A stretch of DNA of 64,000 nt, from NCBI GenBank assembly GCA_937142855.1, contig CAKZQZ010000054.1, positions 23,719-87,718 of the forward strand. Direction: 5' to 3'. The notes beneath the pieces are model-generated. The model made no database searches. It had not been told where the DNA came from and worked only from the letters and a program-made list of their open reading frames with translations. The DNA is from an uncultured Alphaproteobacteria bacterium (GTDB lineage Bacteria; Pseudomonadota; Alphaproteobacteria; Puniceispirillales; Marisalimonadaceae). Numbering within the stretch: position 1 is the stretch's first letter; each line of letters opens with the position of its first letter. Of the stretch, positions 18,028-28,004 are shown one piece after another. The translations under genes and the position numbers were made by a program.

Positions 18028-19140
18028 TTATTGTTTCTTTTTAATTTTTATTGGTTGGTTTGGTCTTAAGTTTTCGTTGCCTTTAATAACAACAATTTCA
18101 CCTTCTTTTAAACCATTTAGAATTTCAATATTATCACCAACTGAAATTCCAGTTCTGACAAACGTTCTTTTGGCCAGGCCTTTTTCATATAAGTAGACAA
18201 ATTGTCTTTCACCCATAGGTGTTAATGCATCTTTAGGAATTAACACTCTCTTCAAATTATTACCAACTGAAATTTCAAGAGAAAATCTAGTTCCAGAAGC
18301 AGTAAGATTTTTAGGTAGTGAATTACCCACACTAATTCTTATTTTGCGTGTTCCAGTTCTAATATTTTCAGAGTTTACAATACCTCTTATTTTACCACTA
18401 AATTTTTGTTTATTATTAAAAATATCAACGTTCGAACCAATTTTTACTTTTGATGCTATATCTGAACGTAAATCTGTTTCAATCTCATAAAATTCATCCT
18501 CTAATATGGAAGCTAAAACCTTACCTTTAGCTATTACAGCACCAACTTGAGATTTGATATCAGTTATATTCCCATTAACTGGTGATAAAATTTTTGTATA
18601 GCTAAGGTTTTCTTTGTTTTCATCAAGTAATATTCTTAATTTTTTGATATTATAACTTCTTTGAGAAATTTCTTGCTGATTTTGAATCAAGGTAATTTCA
18701 ACATTATCTAAGGTGTCTTGTGTAATAATATTTTGTGACCTTAAACTTTTTGCATTTTTGGCCTTAGAAGCCCTCAATTCAAGCTTCTTATTTAAAAAGT
18801 TTAACGTGTCTTCTTCATACTTTATTTCAGCAGATATTCTTTTAATATTCCTGAGTATATTTTTTGAATCTAAGGTAAATAATACATCGTTCTTTTTTAC
18901 TTCATCACCTATTTTAAAATGAATTTTTAAAATTTCCTGGCTTATCTTAGATGAAACTATAATAGGATTGAGTGCTACAAGTCTTCCAATAGCAGTTGTC
19001 TTTTCTTCAACATTTTTATTTTGAACATTAGCAACATCAACCAACGTTACTCTCGTTCCTTTATTTTTTTTAGAATATTGAGCTTGAGAACTAGAAATCG
19101 AAAAGAAGATAACTAAAATAATAGATAAAATATATTTCAT
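18028..19140 (-). CDS. RND efflux periplasmic adaptor (HlyD/AcrA-like)
   Basis: The 370-residue protein has a signal peptide ('MKYILSIILVIFFSISSSQA') without a lipobox cysteine, so it is probably exported and soluble or membrane-held by contacts. A lipoyl half-motif ('LVALNPIIVSSKISQEILKI') leads into a long alpha-hairpin (about residues 95-180), then the second lipoyl half ('ILSPVNGNITDIKSQVGAVI') and beta-barrel regions. It links the inner pump to an outer channel. It is first in a two-gene operon with the RND pump, 24 bases apart. Confidence 0.88.
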   Translation of the reverse strand: MKYILSIILVIFFSISSSQAQYSKKNKGTRVTLVDVANVQNKNVEEKTTAIGRLVALNPIIVSSKISQEILKIHFKIGDEVKKNDVLFTLDSKNILRNIKRISAEIKYEEDTLNFLNKKLELRASKAKNAKSLRSQNIITQDTLDNVEITLIQNQQEISQRSYNIKKLRILLDENKENLSYTKILSPVNGNITDIKSQVGAVIAKGKVLASILEDEFYEIETDLRSDIASKVKIGSNVDIFNNKQKFSGKIRGIVNSENIRTGTRKIRISVGNSLPKNLTASGTRFSLEISVGNNLKRVLIPKDALTPMGERQFVYLYEKGLAKRTFVRTGISVGDNIEILNGLKEGEIVVIKGNENLRPNQPIKIKKKQ

Positions 19141-19178
19141 TTTATTCCTTCATAACTTATATAAAGTCTTCTAATAAT

Positions 19179-20789
19179 TTAAAGAATAGGGCCTGCTTTT
19201 TGTAAGTTCTTTCCATGATCATTATCACAAAACTTACGAAAATTATTAATGAATAAATCGGCTAATTCTTTGGCTTTATTATTCCACAAATTAGAAGATG
19301 ACCATGTATTTCGAGGGTCTAGTAATTCTGTTGGAACATTTTTAACCTTAACTGGAATCTCTAAATTGAAATATGGTATGTTTTCAGTTTCAACTTCATC
19401 TAATTCGTTATTCAAAATCGCATCAATAATTAGTCTAGTATTTTTTAGTGATATTCTTTCCCCTTGACCATTCCAACCTGTATTAACCAAAAAAACTTTT
19501 GAATTGGCAGCTTTCATTTTTTTTGACAAAACATTAGAGTACATAGTGGGGTGGAGCATTAAGAATGCTGCGCCGTAGCATGCCGAAAAAGCTGGTTGAG
19601 GTTCAGTTACCCCTCTTTCAGTACCAGCTAGTTTTGCCGTAAAACCAGAAAGAAAATGATATTCTGCTTGTTCATAAGAAAGTCTGGAAACCGGAGGAAG
19701 CACGCCATAAGCATCGGCTGTTAAAAAAATAATTTTGGATGCATGTTTACCTTTTGAAATTGGCTTTACTATATTGTCTATATGATGAATTGGATATGAT
19801 ACTCTTGTATTTTGAGTCACTGAAGTATCACTATAATCAACTTCGCCTTTTGCATTCACAGTTACATTTTCAAGAAGAGCATCTCTTCTAATAGCTTTAT
19901 ATATATCTGGCTCTTTATCTTTATCTAGATCTATAGTTTTTGCATAACAACCACCCTCAAAGTTAAAAACACCATCTTCATCCCATCCGTGTTCATCATC
20001 TCCAATTAGTTCTCTCTTGGGGTCAGTAGAAAGAGTTGTTTTGCCCGTGCCTGATAACCCAAAGAACAAAGCAACGGAATCATCTTTCCCTTTATTAGCT
20101 GAACAATGCATTGATGCAATATTTTTGGGAGGGAGTAGATAATTCATAACTGAAAACATACCCTTTTTCATTTCCCCACCGTACCAACTACCTCCAATAA
20201 TTTGAATTTTGTCCGTTAAATTAAATGCTATAAACGTTTCTGAGTTTAATCCGTCATTTTTGAAGTTTTTATTGTTTGATTTTGAACCATTTAATACATG
20301 GAAATCTGGAATAAAGTCTTTGAGTTCTTCTTCAGTAGGCCTAATAAACATATTTTTTACAAAATGAGCCTGCCAAGCTACTTCCATAACAAACCTTACT
20401 TTCAAGCAAGTGTCTTTGTTGGCGCCACAAAAAGCATCAATAACATATAGCTTTTTATTTGATAGCTGTTTAGTTACGATACCATTTAGGTTATTCCAAA
20501 CTTCTTTGTTAATTGGTTTGTTATCATTCTTTGAAGTATCAGAAGTCCACCATAAATTATTTTTTGTGTTTTCATCTTTTAAAATATATTTATCTTTCGG
20601 TGACCTACCTGTATAAATGCCAGTCATAACGTTCACAGCACCAAACTCAGTGTTCTGTACTCTTTCAAACCCCTCTAATTCTGTAGAATTTTCTTTTTCA
20701 TACAAAAACTCATAACTCGGGTTATAGAAAATTTCTTGAATATTCTTTATGCCAATGTCTTGAAGTTGTTTGTGTAATTTAGTGCTCAT
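19179..20789 (-). CDS. pckA: Phosphoenolpyruvate carboxykinase (ATP)
   Basis: PckA converts oxaloacetate and ATP to phosphoenolpyruvate and CO2, the entry step of gluconeogenesis. The P-loop '[11 protein letters not shown]', the metal-binding 'IGDDEHGW' and '[12 protein letters not shown]' are all present. The product is about 536 residues, as expected for the ATP-dependent type. The ATG at 20789 follows GGAAA by six bases; an upstream in-frame TTG at 20801 is less likely. It suits a cell living on organic acids such as propionate and acetate. Confidence 0.95.
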   Translation of the reverse strand: MSTKLHKQLQDIGIKNIQEIFYNPSYEFLYEKENSTELEGFERVQNTEFGAVNVMTGIYTGRSPKDKYILKDENTKNNLWWTSDTSKNDNKPINKEVWNNLNGIVTKQLSNKKLYVIDAFCGANKDTCLKVRFVMEVAWQAHFVKNMFIRPTEEELKDFIPDFHVLNGSKSNNKNFKNDGLNSETFIAFNLTDKIQIIGGSWYGGEMKKGMFSVMNYLLPPKNIASMHCSANKGKDDSVALFFGLSGTGKTTLSTDPKRELIGDDEHGWDEDGVFNFEGGCYAKTIDLDKDKEPDIYKAIRRDALLENVTVNAKGEVDYSDTSVTQNTRVSYPIHHIDNIVKPISKGKHASKIIFLTADAYGVLPPVSRLSYEQAEYHFLSGFTAKLAGTERGVTEPQPAFSACYGAAFLMLHPTMYSNVLSKKMKAANSKVFLVNTGWNGQGERISLKNTRLIIDAILNNELDEVETENIPYFNLEIPVKVKNVPTELLDPRNTWSSSNLWNNKAKELADLFINNFRKFCDNDHGKNLQKAGPIL

Positions 20790-21016
20790 TAAATTTTCCA
20801 AGGCAATTAAAAAAATGAAAATATATATTTAGTATTTATTATAAAACATCAAGTAAATTATGTCTAAATTTCAAATATTAGAAACATTAATTTATGATAA
20901 ATAACATTATATTTTGTTATAGTCCAAAATATATATATTATAAGATTGAATATATTTGTTATTTCTAAAATATAAAGAGATTGCCTTAAATAAATATTAC
21001 AGAAATTAAATTTTTA

Positions 21017-22120
21017 ATGATGAAAAATATATCTATTATTGGCGGAGGTTTTTCTGCCTGGTTGATTGCAGCAATTTTTTCAAAGAAAAGATTCTCTGTA
21101 AACATCTTTGAAGGTAAAAGTAAAAATTTTGGTTCACAACAAATTGCTCCTAATGGCTGGCTGGCTCTAAATCAAATTATTGATATTAACAACATTAAAT
21201 CATCATTTGAGCCCTTAAACGCTATTCACATTAAAAGAATAAATTCTGAAGAAATTTTAGAATTGCTGTCTAATTATGAACTAATAAATAATGTTGAAGC
21301 TTATGGATCAATTAGTAGAGAAAACCTCATTAAAGTTTTAAAAAATAAAGCACTTTCTAATAAAAATATAAAAATTTTTGAATCTACAATAGATCACATA
21401 ATACCCAACGAACTTAATAAAGAACTTGTAGACTCTGAGGGAAGAGTTTTTAAAACAGATTTCGTGATTGGCGCTGATGGTGTCGATGGAGTATCAAGAA
21501 GGTTTGTTGTTGGATCAAATAAAAATATTAATTTTAAAAAAATTTTTAGATCTGTATCGGTAGATAATAACCCTTATAATCTGACAAAAAGAGTACTCCA
21601 AATTTTATTTCATTCACAAGGGTATTTTGTTATTTACCCAACAATAATTAAAAATAAAAAAGCAACTAACTATATTTTTGTTCCATCAAATAACAACTTT
21701 TTACCTCCCCAGATTACAAGTAAGTCTTTACTCTATTTAATCCCCCAAAACTTGAATTGGATAACAAATTTTGTTCCCCATGATATGAATGAAAAAACAT
21801 CAATATTCAAAAAAGATGTTTTTTTATTTGGTGAAGCAGCTTTTCCTACGCTTCCACACTTAGCACAAGGAGGAAACCAAATTCTAGAGGATGCTGTTTT
21901 TTTAAAAAATTTCTTAGAAAATAATGATAATTTAAATGAAATGGTAAGGACTTTTATTCAAAAAAGGACTTTAAAAAGAAATTTGATCTCAAAAAAATCT
22001 GAAATCGTTGGCCAAGCATTAAACTCACAAAAACTAACCAAACATATTAGGGATTTGTTAATTCAATCTAAAGGCAAAGATATGATAGATAATATTATAA
22101 ATCAGGTTTGGGCAAGTTGA
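21017..22120 (+). CDS. FAD-dependent monooxygenase, UbiH-like
   Basis: The 367-residue protein has the N-terminal dinucleotide fold 'ISIIGGGFSAWLIAAI' (5-20), the 'FVIGADGVDGVSRR' DG motif and a late 'FLFGEAAFPTLPHLAQGGNQILEDA' block. This places it in the PHBH/UbiH flavin hydroxylase family, typically ubiquinone-ring hydroxylases. In the last block the common GDA reads GEA, a conservative change at the residue that contacts the FAD ribityl chain. Substrate and pathway are uncertain; a ubiquinone role is a reasonable guess. The gpx gene follows after three bases. Confidence 0.72.
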   Translation: MMKNISIIGGGFSAWLIAAIFSKKRFSVNIFEGKSKNFGSQQIAPNGWLALNQIIDINNIKSSFEPLNAIHIKRINSEEILELLSNYELINNVEAYGSISRENLIKVLKNKALSNKNIKIFESTIDHIIPNELNKELVDSEGRVFKTDFVIGADGVDGVSRRFVVGSNKNINFKKIFRSVSVDNNPYNLTKRVLQILFHSQGYFVIYPTIIKNKKATNYIFVPSNNNFLPPQITSKSLLYLIPQNLNWITNFVPHDMNEKTSIFKKDVFLFGEAAFPTLPHLAQGGNQILEDAVFLKNFLENNDNLNEMVRTFIQKRTLKRNLISKKSEIVGQALNSQKLTKHIRDLLIQSKGKDMIDNIINQVWAS

Positions 22121-22123
22121 AAT

Positions 22124-22675
22124 ATGAAAAATATTTTTGTTTTTGTATTTATTATATTAGGAATTGTTATGTCTAATAATTCAAATGCAAATAGCAATGC
22201 ATATAAATTTAAATTTAGATCCATTGATGGTAAAGAAATTAAATTAATTGATTTTAAAGGTAAACCAATTTTTATAATAAATACAGCGTCACTTTGCGGT
22301 TTTACTAATCAATACAATGACATACAAAAAATATACGATAAATATAAAAAAAATGATCTAATTGTATTGGCGATACCCTCAAATGATTTTGGTAACCAAG
22401 AGCTATCAACTAATGAAGAGGTTAAAGAATTTTGTTCTATCAACTTTGATATAAGTTTTTTGTTAACAGAAATTACTACTATTAAAGGTGAAAAGGGTCA
22501 TGATTTCTTTAAATGGATAAAAAAAGAAGCTGGATTTTTAGCTTTTCCTAAATGGAATTTTTATAAATATCTAATTGATAAAAATGGGCAATTAGTTTCT
22601 TGGTACGCTAGCACAACAAATCCTAATTCAAAAAAGATAAATAAAAAAATAAAAGAGATTGTGGCTTATAAATAA
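22124..22675 (+). CDS. Exported glutathione peroxidase family protein
   Basis: The 183-residue protein has an N-terminal signal-like segment ending near 'NSNANSNA', so it is probably periplasmic. The thioredoxin-like fold has the peroxidatic cysteine C58 in 'TASLCGFTNQY' (cysteine, not selenocysteine), then 'IPSNDFGNQEL' and the 'WNFYKYLIDKNGQL' strand. Such cysteine enzymes usually reduce peroxides with thioredoxin-like donors rather than glutathione. It is probably co-transcribed with the flavin monooxygenase gene upstream. A clear hairpin terminator follows. Confidence 0.9.
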   Translation: MKNIFVFVFIILGIVMSNNSNANSNAYKFKFRSIDGKEIKLIDFKGKPIFIINTASLCGFTNQYNDIQKIYDKYKKNDLIVLAIPSNDFGNQELSTNEEVKEFCSINFDISFLLTEITTIKGEKGHDFFKWIKKEAGFLAFPKWNFYKYLIDKNGQLVSWYASTTNPNSKKINKKIKEIVAYK

Positions 22676-22703
22676 AAAAAGCCATCAAAGATGGCTTTAG
22701 TTT
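22676..22703. terminator. Bidirectional rho-independent terminator
   Basis: AAAAGCCATC, loop AAA, then GATGGCTTT, flanked by an A-run on the left and TTT-A-GTTTTT on the right. The core stem is 22681-22686 with 22690-22695, extended by A-T pairs. It lies between the convergent gpx and BI-1 genes, so it can stop transcripts from both sides. Confidence 0.85.
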
Positions 22704-22721
22704 TTATTTTGACAATAGATC

Positions 22722-23456
22722 TTATTCCCTATTTCCTAGGAACATAAGTAAAAATTGAAACATCAATATAAAATCAAGATAAAGTGTTAATGCACCCATA
22801 ACTGATTTTTTACCAGCTGTTTCATTATTATCACCAGCTAAATACATATTCTTAATTTTTTGAGTGTCATAAGCGGTTAAACCAGCAAATATAAGAACAC
22901 CAATTATTGAAATCATGAAGTCTAACTGTGTTGATGCCATAAAAATGTTAACTATTTGGGCTATGATAAGACCAAAAACACCCATCATTAAAAATGATCC
23001 CAATCCTGAAAGAGATTTTTTAGTTGTATATCCATAAATAGAAAGGGCAGCAAAAGCGGCCGCAGTTACAAAAAAAGCTCTAACAACCGAGGCGCCAGTA
23101 TAAACTAATAACAATGAAGATATTGAAAGCCCCATAAGACCCGCATATACGTAAAATAAGCTTCTAGCTTTTTCAGCTGATATACTGTTTATTCTAGCTG
23201 AAATATAAAAAACCATTCCAAGAGGTGCTAACATTACCACCCATTTAAGTGGGCTTAAGAAAAATAATTCTCCAATAGGTGTTAATGCACCATCAGAAAT
23301 AGCAAGAAAGTTTAATCCCATAGCCATGAAACCTGTCAATGCTAGGGCTGTTGTCATATGATTATAAACACCAAGCATATATGATCTAAGACCCAAATCT
23401 ATCTGGGTAGCTTGAGCATTCGAACTTGACATGAAACGATTATTATTCATTTTCAT
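22722..23456 (-). CDS. Bax inhibitor-1/YccA family membrane protein
   Basis: The 244-residue protein has about seven hydrophobic helices and the family signature 'IGVLIFAGLTAYDTQKIKNMY' near residues 183-203, with the conserved aspartate of the pH-sensing pair. Bacterial relatives (YccA, YbhL, BsYetJ) are linked to FtsH regulation or pH-dependent calcium leak. The exact role here is unknown. An AAGGA sits just before the ATG. The N-terminus is a short hydrophilic tail. Confidence 0.88.
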   Translation of the reverse strand: MKMNNNRFMSSSNAQATQIDLGLRSYMLGVYNHMTTALALTGFMAMGLNFLAISDGALTPIGELFFLSPLKWVVMLAPLGMVFYISARINSISAEKARSLFYVYAGLMGLSISSLLLVYTGASVVRAFFVTAAAFAALSIYGYTTKKSLSGLGSFLMMGVFGLIIAQIVNIFMASTQLDFMISIIGVLIFAGLTAYDTQKIKNMYLAGDNNETAGKKSVMGALTLYLDFILMFQFLLMFLGNRE

Positions 23457-23551
23457 ATTTTCCTTATTAAAATTAATGTATCTTTCACTAATGTAGTGAC
23501 TAATTGTCTCTAAAGCAATAGTTTCATAAAAATTTAATGTTTAAGTCTATT

Positions 23552-24655
23552 TTAAATAGTGTGTAGAGGTACAAGCTTATTTATTTGTGACTTTCTAATT
23601 TTCTCTGTTTCTGATTTTAATTGACCACATGCCGCATAGATATCTTGTCCTCGGGGTTTTCTGACAGGTGATGCAAAACCTGCATCCATAACTATTTTTG
23701 CGAAATTATCTATACTTTGTTTTGTAGAAGTTTCAAAAAATGATCCTGGCCAAGGATTGAATGGAATTAAGTTAATTTTAGATGGTATTCCAGAGATTAA
23801 TTTAACTAAGTTTTTAGCATCATCTTCTGTGTCATTAATACCTCTTAACATGACATATTCCCACGTAATCCTTCGAGAATTTGATAAGTTAGGGTAATTT
23901 CTACAAGTATTTATTAATTCTTGTAAATTATATTTTTTATTTATTGGAACCAATTTATTTCTTAGTGGATCATTAACTGCATGAAGGGAAATGGCTAAAT
24001 TTACCCCTAAATCAGTTCCAGCTTTATCTATATATGGAATGATTCCTGAAGTTGACAAAGTTATCCTTCTTCTTGAAATAGAAATACCATCATCTGACAT
24101 CATTATTTTTATAGACTTACTAACTTCTTCATAATTTAATAATGGTTCTCCCATACCCATCATGACTATGTTAGTAACTTTTCTTCCATTTTTACCAGAG
24201 GGCCAATCTTTCAAATGATCCATAACAAGCATTAACTGTCCAATTATTTCACCAGCAGTTAAATTCCTAACTAATGCCTGCGTTCCAGTATGACAAAATG
24301 AACAATTCAAAGTACACCCAACCTGACTTGATAAACAAACAGTACCTCTATCATCTTGAGGTATGTAAACAGTTTCTATTTCTGAATTATCATCAAGCTT
24401 CACTAACCATTTGATAGTACCATCTTTACTTTCATAAATTTCTGATACGTTTAATCTTGGAACATATGCAATTTGATCTAAAAATGCTTTGTCAGATTTT
24501 GAAATATTTTTCATTTCATGAAACAATTGAGTTCCAAAACAATAGATCCACCTCCATATTTGAGTAGCTCTAAATTTTGGAAGATTATTAGAAATACAAA
24601 AAGTCTGTAATTCATCAAAACTGAAGTCTAGAAGATTTTGTTTCAACTTAGACAT
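23552..24655 (-). CDS. rlmN: Dual-specificity rRNA/tRNA methyltransferase RlmN
   Basis: RlmN is a radical-SAM enzyme that methylates C2 of A2503 in 23S rRNA and A37 in certain tRNAs. The cluster ligands are C114-x3-C118-x2-C121 in 'CTLNCSFCHTG', and the methyl-carrying cysteine is C343 in 'YAACGQL'. 'MGMGEPLLNYE' and 'IPFNPWPGS' are also typical. At 367 residues the length is normal. It is probably co-transcribed with the ialB-like gene 27 bases upstream. Confidence 0.95.
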   Translation of the reverse strand: MSKLKQNLLDFSFDELQTFCISNNLPKFRATQIWRWIYCFGTQLFHEMKNISKSDKAFLDQIAYVPRLNVSEIYESKDGTIKWLVKLDDNSEIETVYIPQDDRGTVCLSSQVGCTLNCSFCHTGTQALVRNLTAGEIIGQLMLVMDHLKDWPSGKNGRKVTNIVMMGMGEPLLNYEEVSKSIKIMMSDDGISISRRRITLSTSGIIPYIDKAGTDLGVNLAISLHAVNDPLRNKLVPINKKYNLQELINTCRNYPNLSNSRRITWEYVMLRGINDTEDDAKNLVKLISGIPSKINLIPFNPWPGSFFETSTKQSIDNFAKIVMDAGFASPVRKPRGQDIYAACGQLKSETEKIRKSQINKLVPLHTI

Positions 24656-24682
24656 CTCACTTATGCTTTCTTAAAAAATTGA

Positions 24683-25210
24683 TTAAGAACAACTTTTATC
24701 AATCAGTCTTAGTGCTTTTGTAAAACCAAGTAATGAGTATGTATCAACAATTTTATTTCCTGGAGTAGAAGTGCCTGTTACTTTTAAAACTTTACCTTTT
24801 CTCATTGATTGCACAAGAAATCTATCGATTTTAGAACTTTCTGACCAGGCTCTATCATCTACAGGAAATAAGTTTGTTTTTTTGCCATCTACATCAAAAA
24901 TAACATCTTTATTGCGTTTGAAGTTAAACCCAGCTTTTATAGAAACCTCATGGGTACTTCCACCCTTAATGTTTGTAACAAAAACATATGGTTTCCCTCT
25001 ATTATCTTTATTAAATTTACCTACTGTTTTAGTTGGTTCAGAAGTAATAAAACAAGTTTTGGATTTACCTTTAATAGTAGAGTAAGCTTTCCACTTTTTT
25101 TCTGAACCAAGCAAAGTAGTTTCAGCAAAAGACATTTTAGATAGAAAAATTGAGGACGTTAAAATTAAAGATAAAAAAAGTAACCTATATACTTTCATTT
25201 TGGTTCCCAT
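24683..25210 (-). CDS. IalB-like exported protein (invasion associated locus B family)
   Basis: The 175-residue protein has a signal peptide (cut near 'KMSFA-ETT') followed by the IalB-type domain. This includes 'KSKTCFITSEP', the turn 'GKPYVFVTNI' and a C-terminal 'LLGFTKALRLIDKSC' with a second cysteine that could bond with the first. The family (pfam06776) is widespread in alphaproteobacteria, far beyond the pathogens it is named after, and its molecular role is unclear. An internal ATG at 25198 gives a more typical signal peptide start and has GGGA upstream, so it may be the true start. Confidence 0.8.
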   Translation of the reverse strand: MGTKMKVYRLLFLSLILTSSIFLSKMSFAETTLLGSEKKWKAYSTIKGKSKTCFITSEPTKTVGKFNKDNRGKPYVFVTNIKGGSTHEVSIKAGFNFKRNKDVIFDVDGKKTNLFPVDDRAWSESSKIDRFLVQSMRKGKVLKVTGTSTPGNKIVDTYSLLGFTKALRLIDKSCS

Positions 25211-25365
25211 TCAATTCTATCAGTAAATGCAATTTTAAGACCACAGTTTTCATTAAAATATATACTATTTAACTAACAATTATTCACTTTACTTACAACC
25301 CTTATTGTCCTTAAAATTTAACCATATAATTATTTTTTTTACAAAAATTACGATTTAAAGTAATT

Positions 25366-25425
25366 ATGTGCGGAATATTTTGTGTGAATATATTTAATAA
25401 AATGATTAAAGGAACAAAATGCTAA
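25366..25425 (+). other. 19-codon open frame overlapping the argG start
   Basis: The frame reads [19 protein letters not shown] and its stop overlaps the argG start codon out of frame. It could be a leader peptide coupled to argG, or chance. MCGI is also how class II glutamine amidotransferases begin, but nothing downstream continues that domain. No good ribosome site is visible before it. Confidence 0.2.
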
Positions 25426-26645
25426 AAGAAAACTCTGATATAAAAAAAGTTGTACTGGCATATTCTGGTGGGTTAGACACATCAGTTATATTAAAGTGGC
25501 TAAAAGACAATTATCAATGTGAAGTTGTCACTTTTACAGCTGATATTGGTCAGGGAGAAGAAGTAGAGCCTGCAAGAGAAAAAGCTAAAAGATTAGGTGT
25601 AAAAGAAATTTTTATAGATGATTTAAAAGAAGAGTTTGTTAAAGATTTTGTTTTTCCAATGTTTAGAGCCAACGCTCTCTATGAGGGAGTTTATTTATTA
25701 GGAACTTCTATAGCGAGGCCCCTAATTGCAAAAAGACAAATAGAAATTGCTAACATAACTGGTGCTGATGCGGTTTCCCATGGCGCAACAGGAAAAGGAA
25801 ATGATCAGGTTAGGTTTGAGATTGGGTATTATAGCCTGCAGCCAAATATAAAGGTTATAGCACCATGGCGTGAATGGAATCTTACCAGTAGAACAAGTCT
25901 AATTGAATATGCTGAGAAAAATCAAATCAAAGTTCCAAAAGATAAAAGAGGTGAGGCGCCATTTAGTGTAGACGCAAATCTTTTACATATTTCGGCAGAA
26001 GGTAAAATTCTTGAAGATCCATGGATAGAACCAGAAGAGTTTGTTTACTCTAGAACAAAATCTCCATTTGAAGCTCCAGATAAACCAACAGAAATATTAT
26101 TAGAATTTTTAAATGGTGATCCTGTTTCTTTAAATGGAGAAAATTTGTCCCCAGCTAAAATGCTACATAAGTTAAATGTTCTAGGTGGTGAAAATGGCAT
26201 TGGCAGAATCGACTTGGTAGAAAATAGATTTATCGGAATGAAATCAAGAGGTGTTTATGAAACACCAGGAGGTACGATACTTTTTCATATGAGGAAAGCT
26301 ATTGAATCTATTACTTTAGACAAAGGAGCCGCACATCTTAAAGATGAATTAATGCCCAAATATGCTGAATTAATTTATAATGGATTCTGGTTTTCTCCTG
26401 AAAGAGAAATGCTTCAAGCATCAATTGATCTTAGCCAAAAAAATGTTTCTGGGACTGTAAGAGCTAAACTATATAAAGGAAACGTAATCATAACTGGAAG
26501 AAAATCGCCATATTCATTATACAGTGAGAGTCTAGTGACTTTTGAAGAAGGAACAGCTGACTATAACCAGTATGACGCTGAAGGATTTATAAAGTTACAA
26601 GCTTTAAGACTTAGAGTTAAAAAAATGATTGAAAAATCAATATAG
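25419..26645 (+). CDS. argG: Argininosuccinate synthase
   Basis: ArgG joins citrulline and aspartate with ATP to give argininosuccinate. The N-terminal PP-loop 'AYSGGLDTS' (14-22) and blocks '[15 protein letters not shown]' (about 124-138) and '[12 protein letters not shown]'-like '[13 protein letters not shown]' near the C-terminus are diagnostic. The 408-residue length is typical. AAAGGAAC precedes the ATG. The gene is separate from argF-argD at 40-43 kb, and argH is not in the window. Confidence 0.96.
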   Translation: MLKENSDIKKVVLAYSGGLDTSVILKWLKDNYQCEVVTFTADIGQGEEVEPAREKAKRLGVKEIFIDDLKEEFVKDFVFPMFRANALYEGVYLLGTSIARPLIAKRQIEIANITGADAVSHGATGKGNDQVRFEIGYYSLQPNIKVIAPWREWNLTSRTSLIEYAEKNQIKVPKDKRGEAPFSVDANLLHISAEGKILEDPWIEPEEFVYSRTKSPFEAPDKPTEILLEFLNGDPVSLNGENLSPAKMLHKLNVLGGENGIGRIDLVENRFIGMKSRGVYETPGGTILFHMRKAIESITLDKGAAHLKDELMPKYAELIYNGFWFSPEREMLQASIDLSQKNVSGTVRAKLYKGNVIITGRKSPYSLYSESLVTFEEGTADYNQYDAEGFIKLQALRLRVKKMIEKSI

Positions 26646-26651
26646 AATTAT

Positions 26652-26879
26652 TTATTTAACACATATAGGCCCTACATTTCCATCTTTTGATACTTGTTTT
26701 AAAATTACTCTTTCATTTTGAGATATGACATAAGTATTTTTATATTTTCCAGATTTACAATTAACCGGCTTGATAAACTTATACTCAATAGGTCCAGCAT
26801 TAGACGCTTCTATCAAGAAATTTTTAACATGCGGCTCTTGTAAAGCTACCATTGAGATAATTGCAATAAAAAATATCAT
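26652..26879 (-). CDS. Small exported protein, unknown function
   Basis: The 75-residue protein starts with a hydrophobic stretch ('MIFFIAIISMVALQ') that looks like a short signal peptide. A compact domain follows with two cysteines (in 'NCKSGK' and 'GPICVK') that could form a disulfide in the periplasm. An AAAGGAG ribosome site five bases before the ATG strongly supports translation. It converges on argG with a six-base gap. I recognise no family. Confidence 0.6.
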   Translation of the reverse strand: MIFFIAIISMVALQEPHVKNFLIEASNAGPIEYKFIKPVNCKSGKYKNTYVISQNERVILKQVSKDGNVGPICVK

Positions 26880-26979
26880 TCTAAACTCCTTTATATTATA
26901 TAAAACATAAATAAGTGGCTATAGTTTGACAAATAAGGACTGAATTAGGGCATTTTAATTTATTTTATAGGAGTTTATT

Positions 26980-27993
26980 GTGACTAAAGAAAATTTTATA
27001 ATTCCAGAAACAATGCAAGCAGTAGAAATTTCTAAATATGGCGGTCCTGAAAACCTTAAAATTTGCTCTAGATTAACTCCAAAGCTTTTAAATAATCAGG
27101 TTTTAATTAAAGTTTCCTACGCTGGTGTTAACAGACCTGATTTACTACAAAGGCAAGGGAATTATAAAGTGCCTGAAACTGCTTCTGATCTTCCCGGTTT
27201 AGAAGTTTCAGGCATTATCACAGCTATAAATGGATCTAATATTAAATTCAATATTGGAGACAAAGTTTGCGCTCTCTGTCATGGAGGTGGATATGCTGAA
27301 TACGTGGCAGTAGACGTAGGGCATTGCATGCCAATACCACAAAATTATTCAATGCAAGAAGCCGCATGTATACCTGAAACTTTTATAACTGTGTGGAGCA
27401 ACTTGTTTATGAGAGGAAACTTATCTAAAAATGAGAAAGTTCTTATTCATGGAGGAACAAGTGGTATTGGCACAACAGCAATCCAACTTGCAAAACAATA
27501 TGGTGCTAAAGTTTACGCTACGGCAGGAAATGAAAAAAAATGTGAAGCAGCTGAAAATCTAGGTGCAATTAAATGTATTAATTACAACACGACCCAATTT
27601 GAAGATGAAATTAACAAAATTACTAATAATGAAGGGGTTGATGTAATTTTAGATATGGTTGCCGGAAGTTATGTTCCTAGAAATTTAAAATGTTTGAGTT
27701 TTGACGGCAGGTTAGTAATCATTGCTGTTCAAGGCGGTATAAAAGATGAGATTAATTTTGCAAACCTTATGATTAAAAGACAAACAATAACTGGTTCTAC
27801 ACTAAGACCTCAGTCAACTGACGCAAAAGCAAATTACGTAGATAATCTAATCAAAAATGCTTGGCAATGGTTGGAAACAGGAAAAATAAAACCAATTATT
27901 GAGAATGAATTTAAATTAAGTGAAGCTGTTGATGCACACAAAGCTCTTGAAAAAGGTGAGCACGTTGGGAAATATATTATGAAAGTTTCATAA
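26980..27993 (+). CDS. NAD(P)H:quinone oxidoreductase-like MDR protein
   Basis: The 337-residue protein is a zinc-free medium-chain dehydrogenase/reductase of the quinone oxidoreductase (PIG3-like) type. It has 'GVNRPDLLQRQGNY' (about 47-60), the NADP loop 'HGGTSGIGTTAIQLAK' (about 158-173) and 'QSTDAKANY' near the C-terminus. It reduces quinones or enones with NADPH; the real substrate is unknown. The start is GTG at 26980 with TAGGAG a few bases before it. It converges with prpE. Confidence 0.85.
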   Translation: MTKENFIIPETMQAVEISKYGGPENLKICSRLTPKLLNNQVLIKVSYAGVNRPDLLQRQGNYKVPETASDLPGLEVSGIITAINGSNIKFNIGDKVCALCHGGGYAEYVAVDVGHCMPIPQNYSMQEAACIPETFITVWSNLFMRGNLSKNEKVLIHGGTSGIGTTAIQLAKQYGAKVYATAGNEKKCEAAENLGAIKCINYNTTQFEDEINKITNNEGVDVILDMVAGSYVPRNLKCLSFDGRLVIIAVQGGIKDEINFANLMIKRQTITGSTLRPQSTDAKANYVDNLIKNAWQWLETGKIKPIIENEFKLSEAVDAHKALEKGEHVGKYIMKVS

Positions 27994-28004
27994 TATTAGA
28001 TTTA

